The position numbers and the translations under genes are program-made. From Paludibacteraceae bacterium (GTDB lineage: Bacteria; Bacteroidota; Bacteroidia; Bacteroidales; Paludibacteraceae): 64,000 nt of DNA. Location of the stretch: contig JAFVDX010000038.1 of assembly GCA_017478225.1 (NCBI GenBank), positions 62,001-126,000 on the forward strand, given 5' to 3'. The notes beneath the pieces are model-generated. The model searched no databases. It saw only the letters and a list, made by a program, of their open reading frames with translations, and was not told where the DNA came from. Shown here piece by piece: positions 17,119 to 26,968 of this stretch (position 1 is its first letter; every line of letters starts with the position of its first letter).

Positions 17119-19212
17119 ATGAAGCACACTTTTACTCTTATTGCAGCATTAAGTATAATAACTGCTGCATTGGCGTTTGACAATGCCACAGAAGGAAATA
17201 AATACTGGGGCGACAACTGTGAGATATATGGTCTTGCAGACGGTTCTGTATCTGTATCAGCATTCGAACTTGGTGCCGAAGGTCAGACTGAAATTACATT
17301 GCCCTCACAAGTACATGCCACATACAACGATGCGACAGGTGACAACTCATTTGACAAAAACTATCAAGTAACTCAAGTAGGTTATAATCAATGGGATTTT
17401 TGGGTTACTTATTGGTCGGACAAGAGTTATAATCGTCTTCCAAGCATCACGAGTATGACTCTATCAGAAGGCATTACTTCTATCAATGCCAAATTTTCTG
17501 CCACTTCTCTAAAAACACTCGTTTTGCCAAGTACCTTAACTGCTATTAGTTGCGCTGAGGCTTTCAAAGAAGCGACAGCACTGACTTCTATAGTTTGCAA
17601 GGCTACCACCCCACCCTCGCTTGCAGCAGATGTGTTTGCAGAAAGCATTATAACAGGGAAGACTTGTATTGTAACTGTTCCCAAAGGGTCTCTGAGCGCT
17701 TACGCCGGAAGCAACTGGGCAGCGTTTTATAACAATGGACTTATCAAAGAAGATAACTCCGATGACCAAACCCCCGACACACCGGACACGCCGCAAGGTG
17801 ACAATTGTTATAACAAACTTCGTGGCGCAGACATCAGTCGCCTAACCTATATAGAAGCACATGGCGGCAAGTATTATGATGCTGATGGCAAACTCTATAC
17901 CGATCCGCTTGACCTACTTCAAGCCAAAGGTATCAACTGCGCTCGTATTCGTTTGTTTAATAACCCTGGCACAAGCGTCACCTACTACGAAAACAACACT
18001 GCATACACACAGCGTATGCCAGAAAATCCTGCCGCCGGCAGACCTCAAGGAGGATATCAAGGGGAACAAGACATCCTTAATTTGGCTCAAAGGGCAGTAA
18101 AACACAAGATGAAAATACAACTTACATTTCACCTGAGCGATTTCTGGTCAGACGCAACAAAACAAATCATTCCCGTTACATGGAGCAATGTCAGCACCAC
18201 CGAAGTATTAGGAGATTCTGTATATAATTATGTTTATAATTTCTTACAGAAGATGAATAATCAACAAACTCCACCTGACTATGTATCAATTGGCAACGAA
18301 ATCAACTCAGGCATTTTGTTCGGATTCTTGGACTTGAAAAACAGCAGCAACAACGATGTAAAATCTTATGGCGGCAGAGATAACGCTAATTTCAAATATC
18401 TGCTTGCCCGCGGATGTGCTGCAGTTAGAGCCGCATGCCCAAATGCAAAGATTGTGATGCACCTCAATAATGCAGACCAAAATCATATTAACAACTACAA
18501 AAGTTTCATGAACAAAGTTGGTGATTTGGATTTTGATGTTATAGGAGGCTCTTACTATCCCGCTTACAGCAATGCCAAACCGGAGAGTATGTCAACATGG
18601 GCTTCACAAATGAAATCGCTCTACAACAAAGAAGTGCTTGTTATGGAAACCGGCTATTCATGGACACAATACAAACCATCAGGCAGAAACGGAGGCAACT
18701 ACGAAGGACAACTTGGCATGAACGGCTCTATCTATAACGAAGCATCAGAAAGCGGACAAGTGGCATTTATGAAGGACCTGCAAGAAAAAATTGATGCAGA
18801 CGACAATAACTTAGGTTATATCTATTGGGACCCAATGTTTATTGATTTTCAGGTAAATGGTACTTGGGCTAAAGTTTGTTGGGCAGAAAAATATAGCGGT
18901 GGCTGGTGGGAAGATGGCAATCCTATTAGCAACACTACATGGTTCAACTATGAAGGTAAGGCTCTGCCTGTCCTTGACCAAATAGCATCAACTGCTGTAA
19001 TTTGCCCTAAAGATGATGATGAAGATACATCAGATAATAATATAGAGGCGCTGCCTAATATAGAAATTGTTGATGGTAAAGTAATAAGCGAAGAAACAGT
19101 CCGTATATTTACTATCGACGGAAGAGACATAACCCACCTCAACGGCTCACTCTTACGAGGCATCTATATTATAATCTCAAATAACGGTAAAGCACAAAAA
19201 ATAATGTACTAA
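17119..19212 (+). CDS. Secreted GH53 arabinogalactan endo-beta-1,4-galactanase with LRR-like N-domain
   Basis: The 697-residue protein starts with a signal peptide (residues 1-19). Residues about 95-205 resemble a BspA-type leucine-rich repeat (LTSIVCKATTPPSLAADVF, VPKGSLSAYAGSNWAAF). A linker rich in Asp, Thr and Pro follows, and then the GH53 catalytic domain (about 235-625), opening with RGADISRLTYIEAHGG. The expected general acid is Glu394 (SIGNEINSG) and the nucleophile Glu510 (LVMETGYSW). The C-terminus VRIFTIDGRDITH...GIYIIISNNG resembles a T9SS-type sorting domain. The enzyme would cut beta-1,4-galactan side chains of pectin outside the cell or on its surface. No SusCD pair is nearby. 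Confidence 0.93.
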   Translation: MKHTFTLIAALSIITAALAFDNATEGNKYWGDNCEIYGLADGSVSVSAFELGAEGQTEITLPSQVHATYNDATGDNSFDKNYQVTQVGYNQWDFWVTYWSDKSYNRLPSITSMTLSEGITSINAKFSATSLKTLVLPSTLTAISCAEAFKEATALTSIVCKATTPPSLAADVFAESIITGKTCIVTVPKGSLSAYAGSNWAAFYNNGLIKEDNSDDQTPDTPDTPQGDNCYNKLRGADISRLTYIEAHGGKYYDADGKLYTDPLDLLQAKGINCARIRLFNNPGTSVTYYENNTAYTQRMPENPAAGRPQGGYQGEQDILNLAQRAVKHKMKIQLTFHLSDFWSDATKQIIPVTWSNVSTTEVLGDSVYNYVYNFLQKMNNQQTPPDYVSIGNEINSGILFGFLDLKNSSNNDVKSYGGRDNANFKYLLARGCAAVRAACPNAKIVMHLNNADQNHINNYKSFMNKVGDLDFDVIGGSYYPAYSNAKPESMSTWASQMKSLYNKEVLVMETGYSWTQYKPSGRNGGNYEGQLGMNGSIYNEASESGQVAFMKDLQEKIDADDNNLGYIYWDPMFIDFQVNGTWAKVCWAEKYSGGWWEDGNPISNTTWFNYEGKALPVLDQIASTAVICPKDDDEDTSDNNIEALPNIEIVDGKVISEETVRIFTIDGRDITHLNGSLLRGIYIIISNNGKAQKIMY

Positions 19213-19237
19213 GAGAAAAGATATACTAACCACAATC

Positions 19238-19293
19238 AAGCAGAAAGCCTAATTTACTCCATATATTCGGAATAAATTAGGCTTTCTGCTTTT
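19238..19293. terminator. Strong bidirectional terminator
   Basis: A perfect 19-bp inverted repeat (19238-19256 and 19273-19291) with a 16-base loop and TTTT after it separates the GH53 gene from the convergent DUF975 gene. Confidence 0.9.
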
Positions 19294-19340
19294 AATATAC
19301 TCTTTCAATCTATTGATTATATATCAACATTCAACCAAAA

Positions 19341-20111
19341 TCATTGATATATAATTTTATTCCCTATCGTGATGGGTTCTTTATTTATACTCTGATTAGG
19401 CTTATTGGAATTTTGCTCTGCTATCATATCATCATAAAATTTAGCCTCTGCAACCAACTGATACGGAACCACCCATAATAAACCTATACCCAATGATAGA
19501 ATACATAATAATCCCCAACCGATAAAACTAATATCTAAACAGAACAAACGCCATTTATGACCATCCGTTAAGCGGAAACAATTTACCCATATCTTATCCA
19601 CAGAATCTTGTTGATTATCCTCTGAAACAAACGGATAAACAATCATTACAACCGCATAAATAACATTTAATATTACTACCATAAATAGCATTGCCATGAA
19701 AACTATTTGTACAAATACTTCGTCCGCTGATTTGCCTAATGCAGAAATTACTTGGCTGACTATTGATGGTAAAATAGACATTAACAGCACTCCTAAGAAG
19801 GCTCTTTTCACACTCACTTTCACATTTTTAGGATCCAAGCCTCTTGACATTCCTAAAAACTTGGCCTTCAGGATATACTGCAAAATAAATGTTACAAAAG
19901 ATGATGCGACCAACAACAAGCAAGCCAATACTGTACAAATAATGATTATAGCAGTACTTGCTTTCAATACTATCGGCAGCACTATTATTACCATAGAAGA
20001 CATCATTACAATCCAACTAATTAACATCAACAAAGAATAGTGCATTGCATTATTCCACTTGCCATCAAGAGTTTTCAATGCTTCTTTACGATAATAAGAT
20101 GCAGATTTCAT
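19341..20111 (-). CDS. DUF975 family integral membrane protein
   Basis: The 256-residue product begins KSASYYRKEALKTLDGKWNNAMHYSL, of which YYRKEALKTLDGKW is the typical DUF975 opening. It has about five to six hydrophobic segments and a conserved late region (WRLFCLDISFIGWGLLCILS, then LLWVVPYQLVAEAKFYDDM). The family is widespread in Firmicutes and Bacteroidetes and has no established function. It lies 68 bases downstream of secA on the same strand. Confidence 0.85.
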   Translation of the reverse strand: MKSASYYRKEALKTLDGKWNNAMHYSLLMLISWIVMMSSMVIIVLPIVLKASTAIIIICTVLACLLLVASSFVTFILQYILKAKFLGMSRGLDPKNVKVSVKRAFLGVLLMSILPSIVSQVISALGKSADEVFVQIVFMAMLFMVVILNVIYAVVMIVYPFVSEDNQQDSVDKIWVNCFRLTDGHKWRLFCLDISFIGWGLLCILSLGIGLLWVVPYQLVAEAKFYDDMIAEQNSNKPNQSINKEPITIGNKIIYQ

Positions 20112-20179
20112 AGTTTTAGGGTAATAATAAAGTTACTAAAAGGTTTTAATATTTATATTTATAAGTACAATTATCTTAT

Positions 20180-23100
20180 TTATTGCATTTTCCCATGACA
20201 TTGTTTATATTTCTTTCCACTTCCGCACGGGCATGGGTCATTCGGTCGAATCTTAGGTTCTGTTCTGCGAATAGGTTCAGGCTTTTGCATTGCACGAGTA
20301 TCTTTACCAGCTGCCTGTTGCTGCAAGTGATTTGTCTGCTCCATTGCATCTTTTTGAGTGCGGTAGCGACTCATGTCTGTACGCTGAGGTGCCTGTGCTT
20401 GACGAACATTTTCAGGTTGTTGAGTATGAATCTGACCCCTGAGCAAAATACTGATTGCACGCTTATTCAACTCTTGCAACATCTCCGCAAACAAATTGAA
20501 TGACTCTAACTTATATATCAAAAGCGGGTCCTTCTGTTCATAACTTGCATTCTGAACCGACTGTTTCAAATCATCCAACTGACGCAAGTGCTCTTTCCAC
20601 AAATCGTCGATAACATACAACAATGTTCGTTTTTCAAACTCTTTTATCACCTCCTTACCCTCGGTTTCAACTGCCTTTTTCAGATTCACAGCCACATTAT
20701 ATACCTTCTTTCCGTCGGTAATAGGAACAAGTATATTCTCATACATCTGACCGCGAGTCTCATATACATTTTTAATTACAGGGAAGGCTATTTGTGTGAG
20801 TTTGTCCATCTTACGCTTGAAAGAAAGAAGTGCCGCCTCGGATAAGTCATCTATCAATGTCTGTACTTTATTTCTTGAGAAAGAGTCTTCGTCAAAGGGC
20901 AATTCAATTGCAAACACCTGCATGGCGTCAAATTGCAAACCTTCATAGTCATTATTGCTTCGTGCTTGTCTGACAATAGTTTCAGCCATGTCGTAAATCA
21001 TGTTGGTAATATCCACCCCTAAGCGTTCGCCCATCAATGCGTGATGACGACGAGCATATATGACATTACGCTGCTGATTCATTACATCATCATACTCCAG
21101 TAGGCGTTTTCTGATACCAAAGTTGTTTTCCTCGACTTTTTTCTGAGCCTTTTCTATTGATTTGGTAATCAAATTATTCTCTATCATTTCTCCGTCTTCA
21201 AACCCAATACGATCCATCAGTCCTGCGATACGGTCGGAGCCGAACATACGCATCAAGTCATCCTCAAGTGATACATAGAACACACTTGAACCGGGATCAC
21301 CTTGACGACCGCTTCGTCCTCGCAACTGACGGTCCACACGCCTCGACTCGTGTCTTTCGGTACCGATAATTGCCAAACCACCTGCTTCTTTTACTTCAGG
21401 AGTCAACTTGATATCTGTACCACGACCGGCCATATTTGTGGCTATTGTCACCATTCCTTTTTTTCCTGCTTCAGCCACGACCATTGCCTCACGCTGGTGC
21501 AATTTGGCATTCAACACATTATGAGGTATTTTTCGACGGTCAAGCAATTTACTGAGCAACTCGCTTATCTCAACAGATGTTGTACCGACAAGCACTGGTC
21601 GGCCTTGATTTCTTAATTCATCTATCTCATTAATCACGGCATTGTATTTCTCGCGTTTGGTGCGATAAATACGGTCGTTCATATCTATACGGGCAATAGG
21701 ACGATTGGTTGGAATAACCACAACATCCAATTTGTAAATATTCCAGAACTCACCTGCTTCAGTTTCGGCAGTACCTGTCATACCTGCAAGTTTCTGATAC
21801 ATACGGAAATAGTTTTGCAAAGTAATAGTTGCAAAAGTTTGCGTCGCTGCCTCTACCTTTACATTCTCTTTTGCCTCAACCGCCTGATGCAAACCATCTG
21901 ACCATCGACGACCTTCCATTATACGACCTGTCTGCTCATCAACAATCTTAACCTCATTATTATCAATCACATAATCTACTTCTTTCTCAAACAAAGTGTA
22001 GGCTTTCAGCAATTGATTTACAGTATGTACACGCTCCGACTTGATTGAATATTGTTGTAGTACTTCGTCTTTCTTTGCTTGCTTTTCTTCAATAGATATC
22101 GGCATCTTTTCAATTTCTGCAATCTCACTACCTACATCGGGCAGTACAAAGAATTGCGGATCATCAGTTGAACCTGTTAATGCATCTATACCTTTGTCAG
22201 TCAACTCAATTGACTTATTCTTCTCATCTATAACGAAATACAACTCATCAGTTGCTATATGCATGTTTTTGTTATTCTCTTGCATATAGAACTCTTCTGT
22301 CTTTTGCAAGCGTACTTTCACACCGGGCTCTGATAAGTATTTAATCAATGCTTTATTCTTTGGCATTCCTTTGAAGGAGCGGAACAAAGCCAAATCACCT
22401 TCTTCTGCAATTTCTTTATGCTCAGAAATCATTTTCTGTTTTGCTTCCACAAGCAATTTGGTTGTCAGTTGCTGCTGAGTGCGAACAAGCATCTCTACAC
22501 GGTGTTTATACTCATCAAACAACTGCTCTTCCCCTTTAGGCACAGGACCTGATATAATCAATGGTGTACGAGCATCGTCTATCAACACTGAGTCCACCTC
22601 ATCTACTATAGCATAATTATGTTTGCGTTGTACCAAATCAAGAGGCGAAGTGGCCATGTTATCACGAAGATAATCAAAGCCAAACTCATTATTCGTACCA
22701 AAGGTGATATCACATGCATAGGCTTTTCTTCTCTCATCGGAATTTGGTCTGTACTTGTCAATACAATCCACCGACAAACCATGAAACATATACAAAGGTC
22801 CCATCCATTCTGAGTCACGCTTTGCCAAATAATCGTTCACAGTTACCACATGCACACCTTCATGGGTCATAGCATTCAAAAATACAGGCAATGTGGCGAC
22901 CAAAGTCTTACCTTCACCAGTAGCCATTTCGGCTATCTTACCCTGATGCAAAACCACGCCACCAAACAACTGAACATCATAATGCACCATATCCCATGTG
23001 ATTTCATTTCCACCTGCCATCCAATGGTTTTGATAAATGGCATAGTCACCATCGATATGAACAAAATCATGATCTATTGACAGATATTTATCAAATTCAG

Positions 23101-23494
23101 TTGCCTTTACTTTTATCGTCTCGTTCTCTGCAAATCTGCGAGCAGTTGACTTCACGATAGCGAACACCTCCGGTAAAACTTCAAGCAATATATCTTCGTA
23201 TTTCTTGGTTATCGACTTTTCCAAATCATCCACCTCTTTATATATTTTCTCACGCTTCTCAATAGGAGTTTCTTCTACAGTGCTTTTTAACTCTGCTATC
23301 CTTTGCTTTTCAGCTGACACATAATCGGCAATTCTTGCCATAATCTCAGCAGAACGAGAGCGTAATGAATCATTATCCAACTTATCAATCAACTCATATT
23401 GAGCCTTTATCTTCTCCACATACGGCAAAATCTCACGCATGTCACGCTGAGACTTATTTCCAAACAATTTCTGCAAAAATTCTACAAATCCCAT
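20180..23494 (-). CDS. secA: Preprotein translocase ATPase SecA
   Basis: The 1104-residue protein drives protein export through SecYEG. It has Walker [14 protein letters not shown] near residue 190, the [16 protein letters not shown] helicase motif, the preprotein cross-linking region, the second nucleotide-binding fold ([28 protein letters not shown]), scaffold and wing domains, and a C-terminal zinc-binding SEC-C motif ([14 protein letters not shown]). It is longer than E. coli SecA (901), with the extra insertions in NBD1 typical of Bacteroidetes (residues about 310-430). A promoter lies about 125 bases upstream. Confidence 0.98.
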   Translation of the reverse strand: MGFVEFLQKLFGNKSQRDMREILPYVEKIKAQYELIDKLDNDSLRSRSAEIMARIADYVSAEKQRIAELKSTVEETPIEKREKIYKEVDDLEKSITKKYEDILLEVLPEVFAIVKSTARRFAENETIKVKATEFDKYLSIDHDFVHIDGDYAIYQNHWMAGGNEITWDMVHYDVQLFGGVVLHQGKIAEMATGEGKTLVATLPVFLNAMTHEGVHVVTVNDYLAKRDSEWMGPLYMFHGLSVDCIDKYRPNSDERRKAYACDITFGTNNEFGFDYLRDNMATSPLDLVQRKHNYAIVDEVDSVLIDDARTPLIISGPVPKGEEQLFDEYKHRVEMLVRTQQQLTTKLLVEAKQKMISEHKEIAEEGDLALFRSFKGMPKNKALIKYLSEPGVKVRLQKTEEFYMQENNKNMHIATDELYFVIDEKNKSIELTDKGIDALTGSTDDPQFFVLPDVGSEIAEIEKMPISIEEKQAKKDEVLQQYSIKSERVHTVNQLLKAYTLFEKEVDYVIDNNEVKIVDEQTGRIMEGRRWSDGLHQAVEAKENVKVEAATQTFATITLQNYFRMYQKLAGMTGTAETEAGEFWNIYKLDVVVIPTNRPIARIDMNDRIYRTKREKYNAVINEIDELRNQGRPVLVGTTSVEISELLSKLLDRRKIPHNVLNAKLHQREAMVVAEAGKKGMVTIATNMAGRGTDIKLTPEVKEAGGLAIIGTERHESRRVDRQLRGRSGRQGDPGSSVFYVSLEDDLMRMFGSDRIAGLMDRIGFEDGEMIENNLITKSIEKAQKKVEENNFGIRKRLLEYDDVMNQQRNVIYARRHHALMGERLGVDITNMIYDMAETIVRQARSNNDYEGLQFDAMQVFAIELPFDEDSFSRNKVQTLIDDLSEAALLSFKRKMDKLTQIAFPVIKNVYETRGQMYENILVPITDGKKVYNVAVNLKKAVETEGKEVIKEFEKRTLLYVIDDLWKEHLRQLDDLKQSVQNASYEQKDPLLIYKLESFNLFAEMLQELNKRAISILLRGQIHTQQPENVRQAQAPQRTDMSRYRTQKDAMEQTNHLQQQAAGKDTRAMQKPEPIRRTEPKIRPNDPCPCGSGKKYKQCHGKMQ

Positions 23495-23622
23495 GATAAA
23501 AATATTTATTTGTTTAATTATAAATTATAATAATAATTCGGTTTAACGCCTACTCAATTCGAGTATTATGCATCAAACAAGTTAAACCATAAGCAATGGG
23601 TATATCCCACACAATTAGCCTG

Positions 23623-23630
23623 CAAAGTTA
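23623..23630 (-). promoter_or_regulatory. Bacteroidetes -7 box for secA
   Basis: The minus strand reads TAACTTTGCAGG, leaving a leader of about 125 bases that I cannot assign to a known SecA-regulating element. Confidence 0.65.
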
Positions 23631-23683
23631 CAAATTATATTTTAATGCACAAAGCATAAATCATGTAATTTACATAATAAAAA

Positions 23684-23711
23684 AACTGCCCGACTAATTT
23701 ATCGGGCAGTT
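23684..23711 (-). terminator. Terminator after V-ATPase D-I-K operon
   Basis: Arms AACTGCCCGA and TCGGGCAGTT (10 bp, 8-base loop), followed on the minus strand by a T-run; it lies 20 bases after the subunit K stop codon. Confidence 0.9.
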
Positions 23712-23731
23712 CAATTCTATTTAATGCTTTT

Positions 23732-24166
<435 letters not shown>

Positions 24167-24189
24167 TTAATTATTTATATTTAGTTCAT

Positions 24190-26043
24190 TTATTCATTTC
24201 TAAAAGGCTCATACAAATGTCCTTTACCTTCATAACCCGAATTTTTGAAATACTCTACAAACGACAAACGCAAGGGGTGGACAAACGCACCAAGAGCCGA
24301 CATGCAGAGATTGAGCAAATGTCCTATCAACAGAATCAGTACAAAAAACAGCCATTGCCAAGTGGGGTTATCGCCTAACACCATAACGCCCAAACTATTG
24401 AAGGCTGCACCAAGCATACCACCTGCTAAACCTAATGCATACAAACGAATATAAGAAAGAACATCTCCTAATATACCTGTTGCCATATTATATGTATCCC
24501 ATAGACCGGCGCCTATATTTATAAGCGGATTCCTACCCGGAGTATTAAATATGTATATACCTAATCCGGAAATACAACCTACCGCGATAAGCACCCACTT
24601 AGTAACCTCAGGTGAGAACACCTCTGTCAAACCCAAGACTATTGTTACTAAAGCACCAAGTATCAAAAATAGCCATCCCCAAGTAGATATATTCTGCTTA
24701 AAACCAAAGCGTTTGGTATAACATATTGCCTTTATAGTCATGGCTAAACATATATGGAACACACCTATACACAAGGCCATCACCATCTGAATATCATAAC
24801 CTGCCACCTTACCCTTAATCATCACTGACTTCAATGATTCAGGCACCCAAGATGCTGTATATAAATCAATTCCAAAAAATGTCCCAAGGAAGAAGCCTAT
24901 AACCAATGTACCTATACCAAGGGTAGTAATAAGCGGTCCAAGACCTTCAAACATCTCAATATTGATTTTCTTCTTTGTGGTCAGTATTCCAAACAAAATG
25001 AGCAAGATACCATATCCTGCGTCCCCCATACATAAAGCAAAAAACAATAGGAAGAAAGGTCCGAGTATTGGCGTCGGGTCAAACTCACCATACACTGGCC
25101 AACCATACATACCCGTCAGACATTCAAACATCTTTGTGAACCAATTGTTTTTCAATTTCACGGGCGCATTATCCTCTTCTTTGGGTTCGGCTACAGAATA
25201 ATAAATATGCTTCTCATCAAGCATTTTATTCAAGTTATTCTCATTTTCAACAGGACAAAAGCCCTCAAGCAAGCACAATTTATCTTCAACTAACGCAGTA
25301 GTAGAAAGCGTTATTTTTTGCCAATCTATTTGGCTGAGGACATGTTTGCGAGCGACCTGAAGTTTCGACAAATTGGCAATTGCCCATGCCTCAATACTTG
25401 CACGCTTTGCTGCCAAAAGGCCACTGAGTCCATCTAATTCTGCCGACAACATCCTTACATCCTGCTTATTCAGTTCCACCTCCTGAGCGTCCAAATCGTA
25501 TGCTTCTACCGTTTTGTTTACTGCCACAAAATACAACTGACTTCCTTCCTTACCTACTACAAAAGTATTATATAAGGTCTCCCACTCTTTGTCATATTGC
25601 TTCTCTGAACATGTGAAATATCTTAGTTTCCAACCTTCCTGCTTCAGTTTCTCTATTTTCTCAGCAGAGAATTCTCCCCATGGTCTCATTCGGTCAATCT
25701 CACGCTTTAACTGAGTCATTCGCTCAACAATCTGCTGTTCTTCAGCCTCAAGCGAAGATAGTTTATCTAACAATTCCTCTATCTCAACATCGGTCATCTC
25801 TGTTTTCTTCACTTCATTACCCGCTTTCTCTGACACTCCTTCACCTGCGTATTTTTCAACCTTAGCAATGGCTTTTTGTAACTTATCAGCAAGGGCTATC
25901 TTTTTCTCAAGTTGTTCATTATCAAGCACTCCTTCCACCTTACAATTAACATGAACCACTCCCAATTCACGCAACTGTAAAAGAAACTGCTCATATTCTT
26001 TATAAAATACGAGGAAGGTATATTTTTTCATTTTCTCAATCAT
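24190..26043 (-). CDS. atpI: V-type ATP synthase subunit I
   Basis: The 617-residue stator subunit has a cytoplasmic coiled-coil half (residues about 1-310, rich in Glu, Lys and Leu) and a membrane half with about seven to eight helices (about 330-590). Conserved landmarks are the segment GDAGYGILLILFG and the late motif LSYIRLYALGLAGG, whose Arg is the essential proton/ion-path arginine in the family. The start codon overlaps the subunit D stop by four bases. Confidence 0.95.
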   Translation of the reverse strand: MIEKMKKYTFLVFYKEYEQFLLQLRELGVVHVNCKVEGVLDNEQLEKKIALADKLQKAIAKVEKYAGEGVSEKAGNEVKKTEMTDVEIEELLDKLSSLEAEEQQIVERMTQLKREIDRMRPWGEFSAEKIEKLKQEGWKLRYFTCSEKQYDKEWETLYNTFVVGKEGSQLYFVAVNKTVEAYDLDAQEVELNKQDVRMLSAELDGLSGLLAAKRASIEAWAIANLSKLQVARKHVLSQIDWQKITLSTTALVEDKLCLLEGFCPVENENNLNKMLDEKHIYYSVAEPKEEDNAPVKLKNNWFTKMFECLTGMYGWPVYGEFDPTPILGPFFLLFFALCMGDAGYGILLILFGILTTKKKINIEMFEGLGPLITTLGIGTLVIGFFLGTFFGIDLYTASWVPESLKSVMIKGKVAGYDIQMVMALCIGVFHICLAMTIKAICYTKRFGFKQNISTWGWLFLILGALVTIVLGLTEVFSPEVTKWVLIAVGCISGLGIYIFNTPGRNPLINIGAGLWDTYNMATGILGDVLSYIRLYALGLAGGMLGAAFNSLGVMVLGDNPTWQWLFFVLILLIGHLLNLCMSALGAFVHPLRLSFVEYFKNSGYEGKGHLYEPFRNE

Positions 26044-26639
26044 GACTGCGCCTCCCTTTCTCTCTTTGATTTCACTATCTTTTGACTACTTTTCGACAAA
26101 TTCTCTTCATCTTCCATAAAGCGTTTAATCTTTCTTATTGCATCTTCATATCCGGGAATTTGTACCTTTTCAAATAGATTTACTTTCTGAGTTGATTTTT
26201 TGCGTGCATATTCAAGAAGATTCAGTTTTTCTCTGCAAAACTCCTGCTCTATTCCTGCTTGCGCCAACTCTTTTAGTTGCGTAAAACCATCAGCAAACCA
26301 TTTCGGTGAAGAAAAAATACTGAACTCTTTGGTAGAATAAACCACCTCATCCAATACAGGTACTCTTACTCCTGCAATTTTCTTTATACTCATCTTCACA
26401 TCGTCAACATGCAAAAGCGAAGTATCAAATTCACCCCATAGTGCAAGCATCTCATTATAAGCACTAATTTGCTCCTCCACCCTCTTGTCCAATTGTTCTA
26501 TCTCGTCTTTTGCTTTTTTCACCTCCAAACGCAATGCCGACTCCTTATTCTTCAAGGTAGGCAAAGCACGGACACGCATCTTCAGATTCTTCTCAAGCGA
26601 CTGAAGTGAGGTCTTGTTATACTGAAACTGTATAGCCAT
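26040..26639 (-). CDS. atpD: V-type ATP synthase subunit D (central stalk)
   Basis: The 199-residue protein is a mostly helical coiled coil. It begins IQFQYNKTSLQSLEKNLKMR and has the typical closing region of subunit D (IPGYEDAIRKIKRFMEDEE). It forms the rotating shaft in the A3B3 head. It is first in the D-I-K operon, directly behind its own promoter; subunits E, A and B, which usually precede it, are missing here. Confidence 0.92.
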   Translation of the reverse strand: MAIQFQYNKTSLQSLEKNLKMRVRALPTLKNKESALRLEVKKAKDEIEQLDKRVEEQISAYNEMLALWGEFDTSLLHVDDVKMSIKKIAGVRVPVLDEVVYSTKEFSIFSSPKWFADGFTQLKELAQAGIEQEFCREKLNLLEYARKKSTQKVNLFEKVQIPGYEDAIRKIKRFMEDEENLSKSSQKIVKSKREREAQS

Positions 26640-26679
26640 AACAACTTACAATTATCTTATTTCTTACTTTTTCAAGCGG

Positions 26680-26687
26680 CAAATTTA
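26680..26687 (-). promoter_or_regulatory. Bacteroidetes -7 box for V-ATPase D-I-K
   Basis: The minus strand reads TGTAAATTTGCCGC about 40 bases before the subunit D start. It shows that D-I-K is an independent transcript. Confidence 0.7.
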
Positions 26688-26798
26688 CAAAAAAAATATC
26701 ATACTGCAAAAATATACTCATAAAATCATTTTTATCATTCAAAACGCTCTAATTACAAAGATGTTAAATTAACATATTGTAATTTGGTATTCTTTTTG

Positions 26799-26806
26799 TA
26801 CCTTTG
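26799..26806 (+). promoter_or_regulatory. Bacteroidetes -7 box for the TPR/GumN operon
   Basis: TACCTTTGCAGCC with TTG 19 bases upstream. The leader to 26969 is about 155 bases long and includes a stretch (26836-26856) similar to the 3' end of tRNA-Val. Confidence 0.7.
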
Positions 26807-26968
26807 CAGCCATCATTTGGAACGCGGTAGGCTTGCCGGTCATCGCCCGCAACAAAAACAAAACAATTAACAACAGATTGGTTATATAGAATCCGACAAA
26901 TACACTACCACAATACCCGCTTACGCAATTTAACTTTCATAGTTTTACTCAAACAACATACTTTACTA

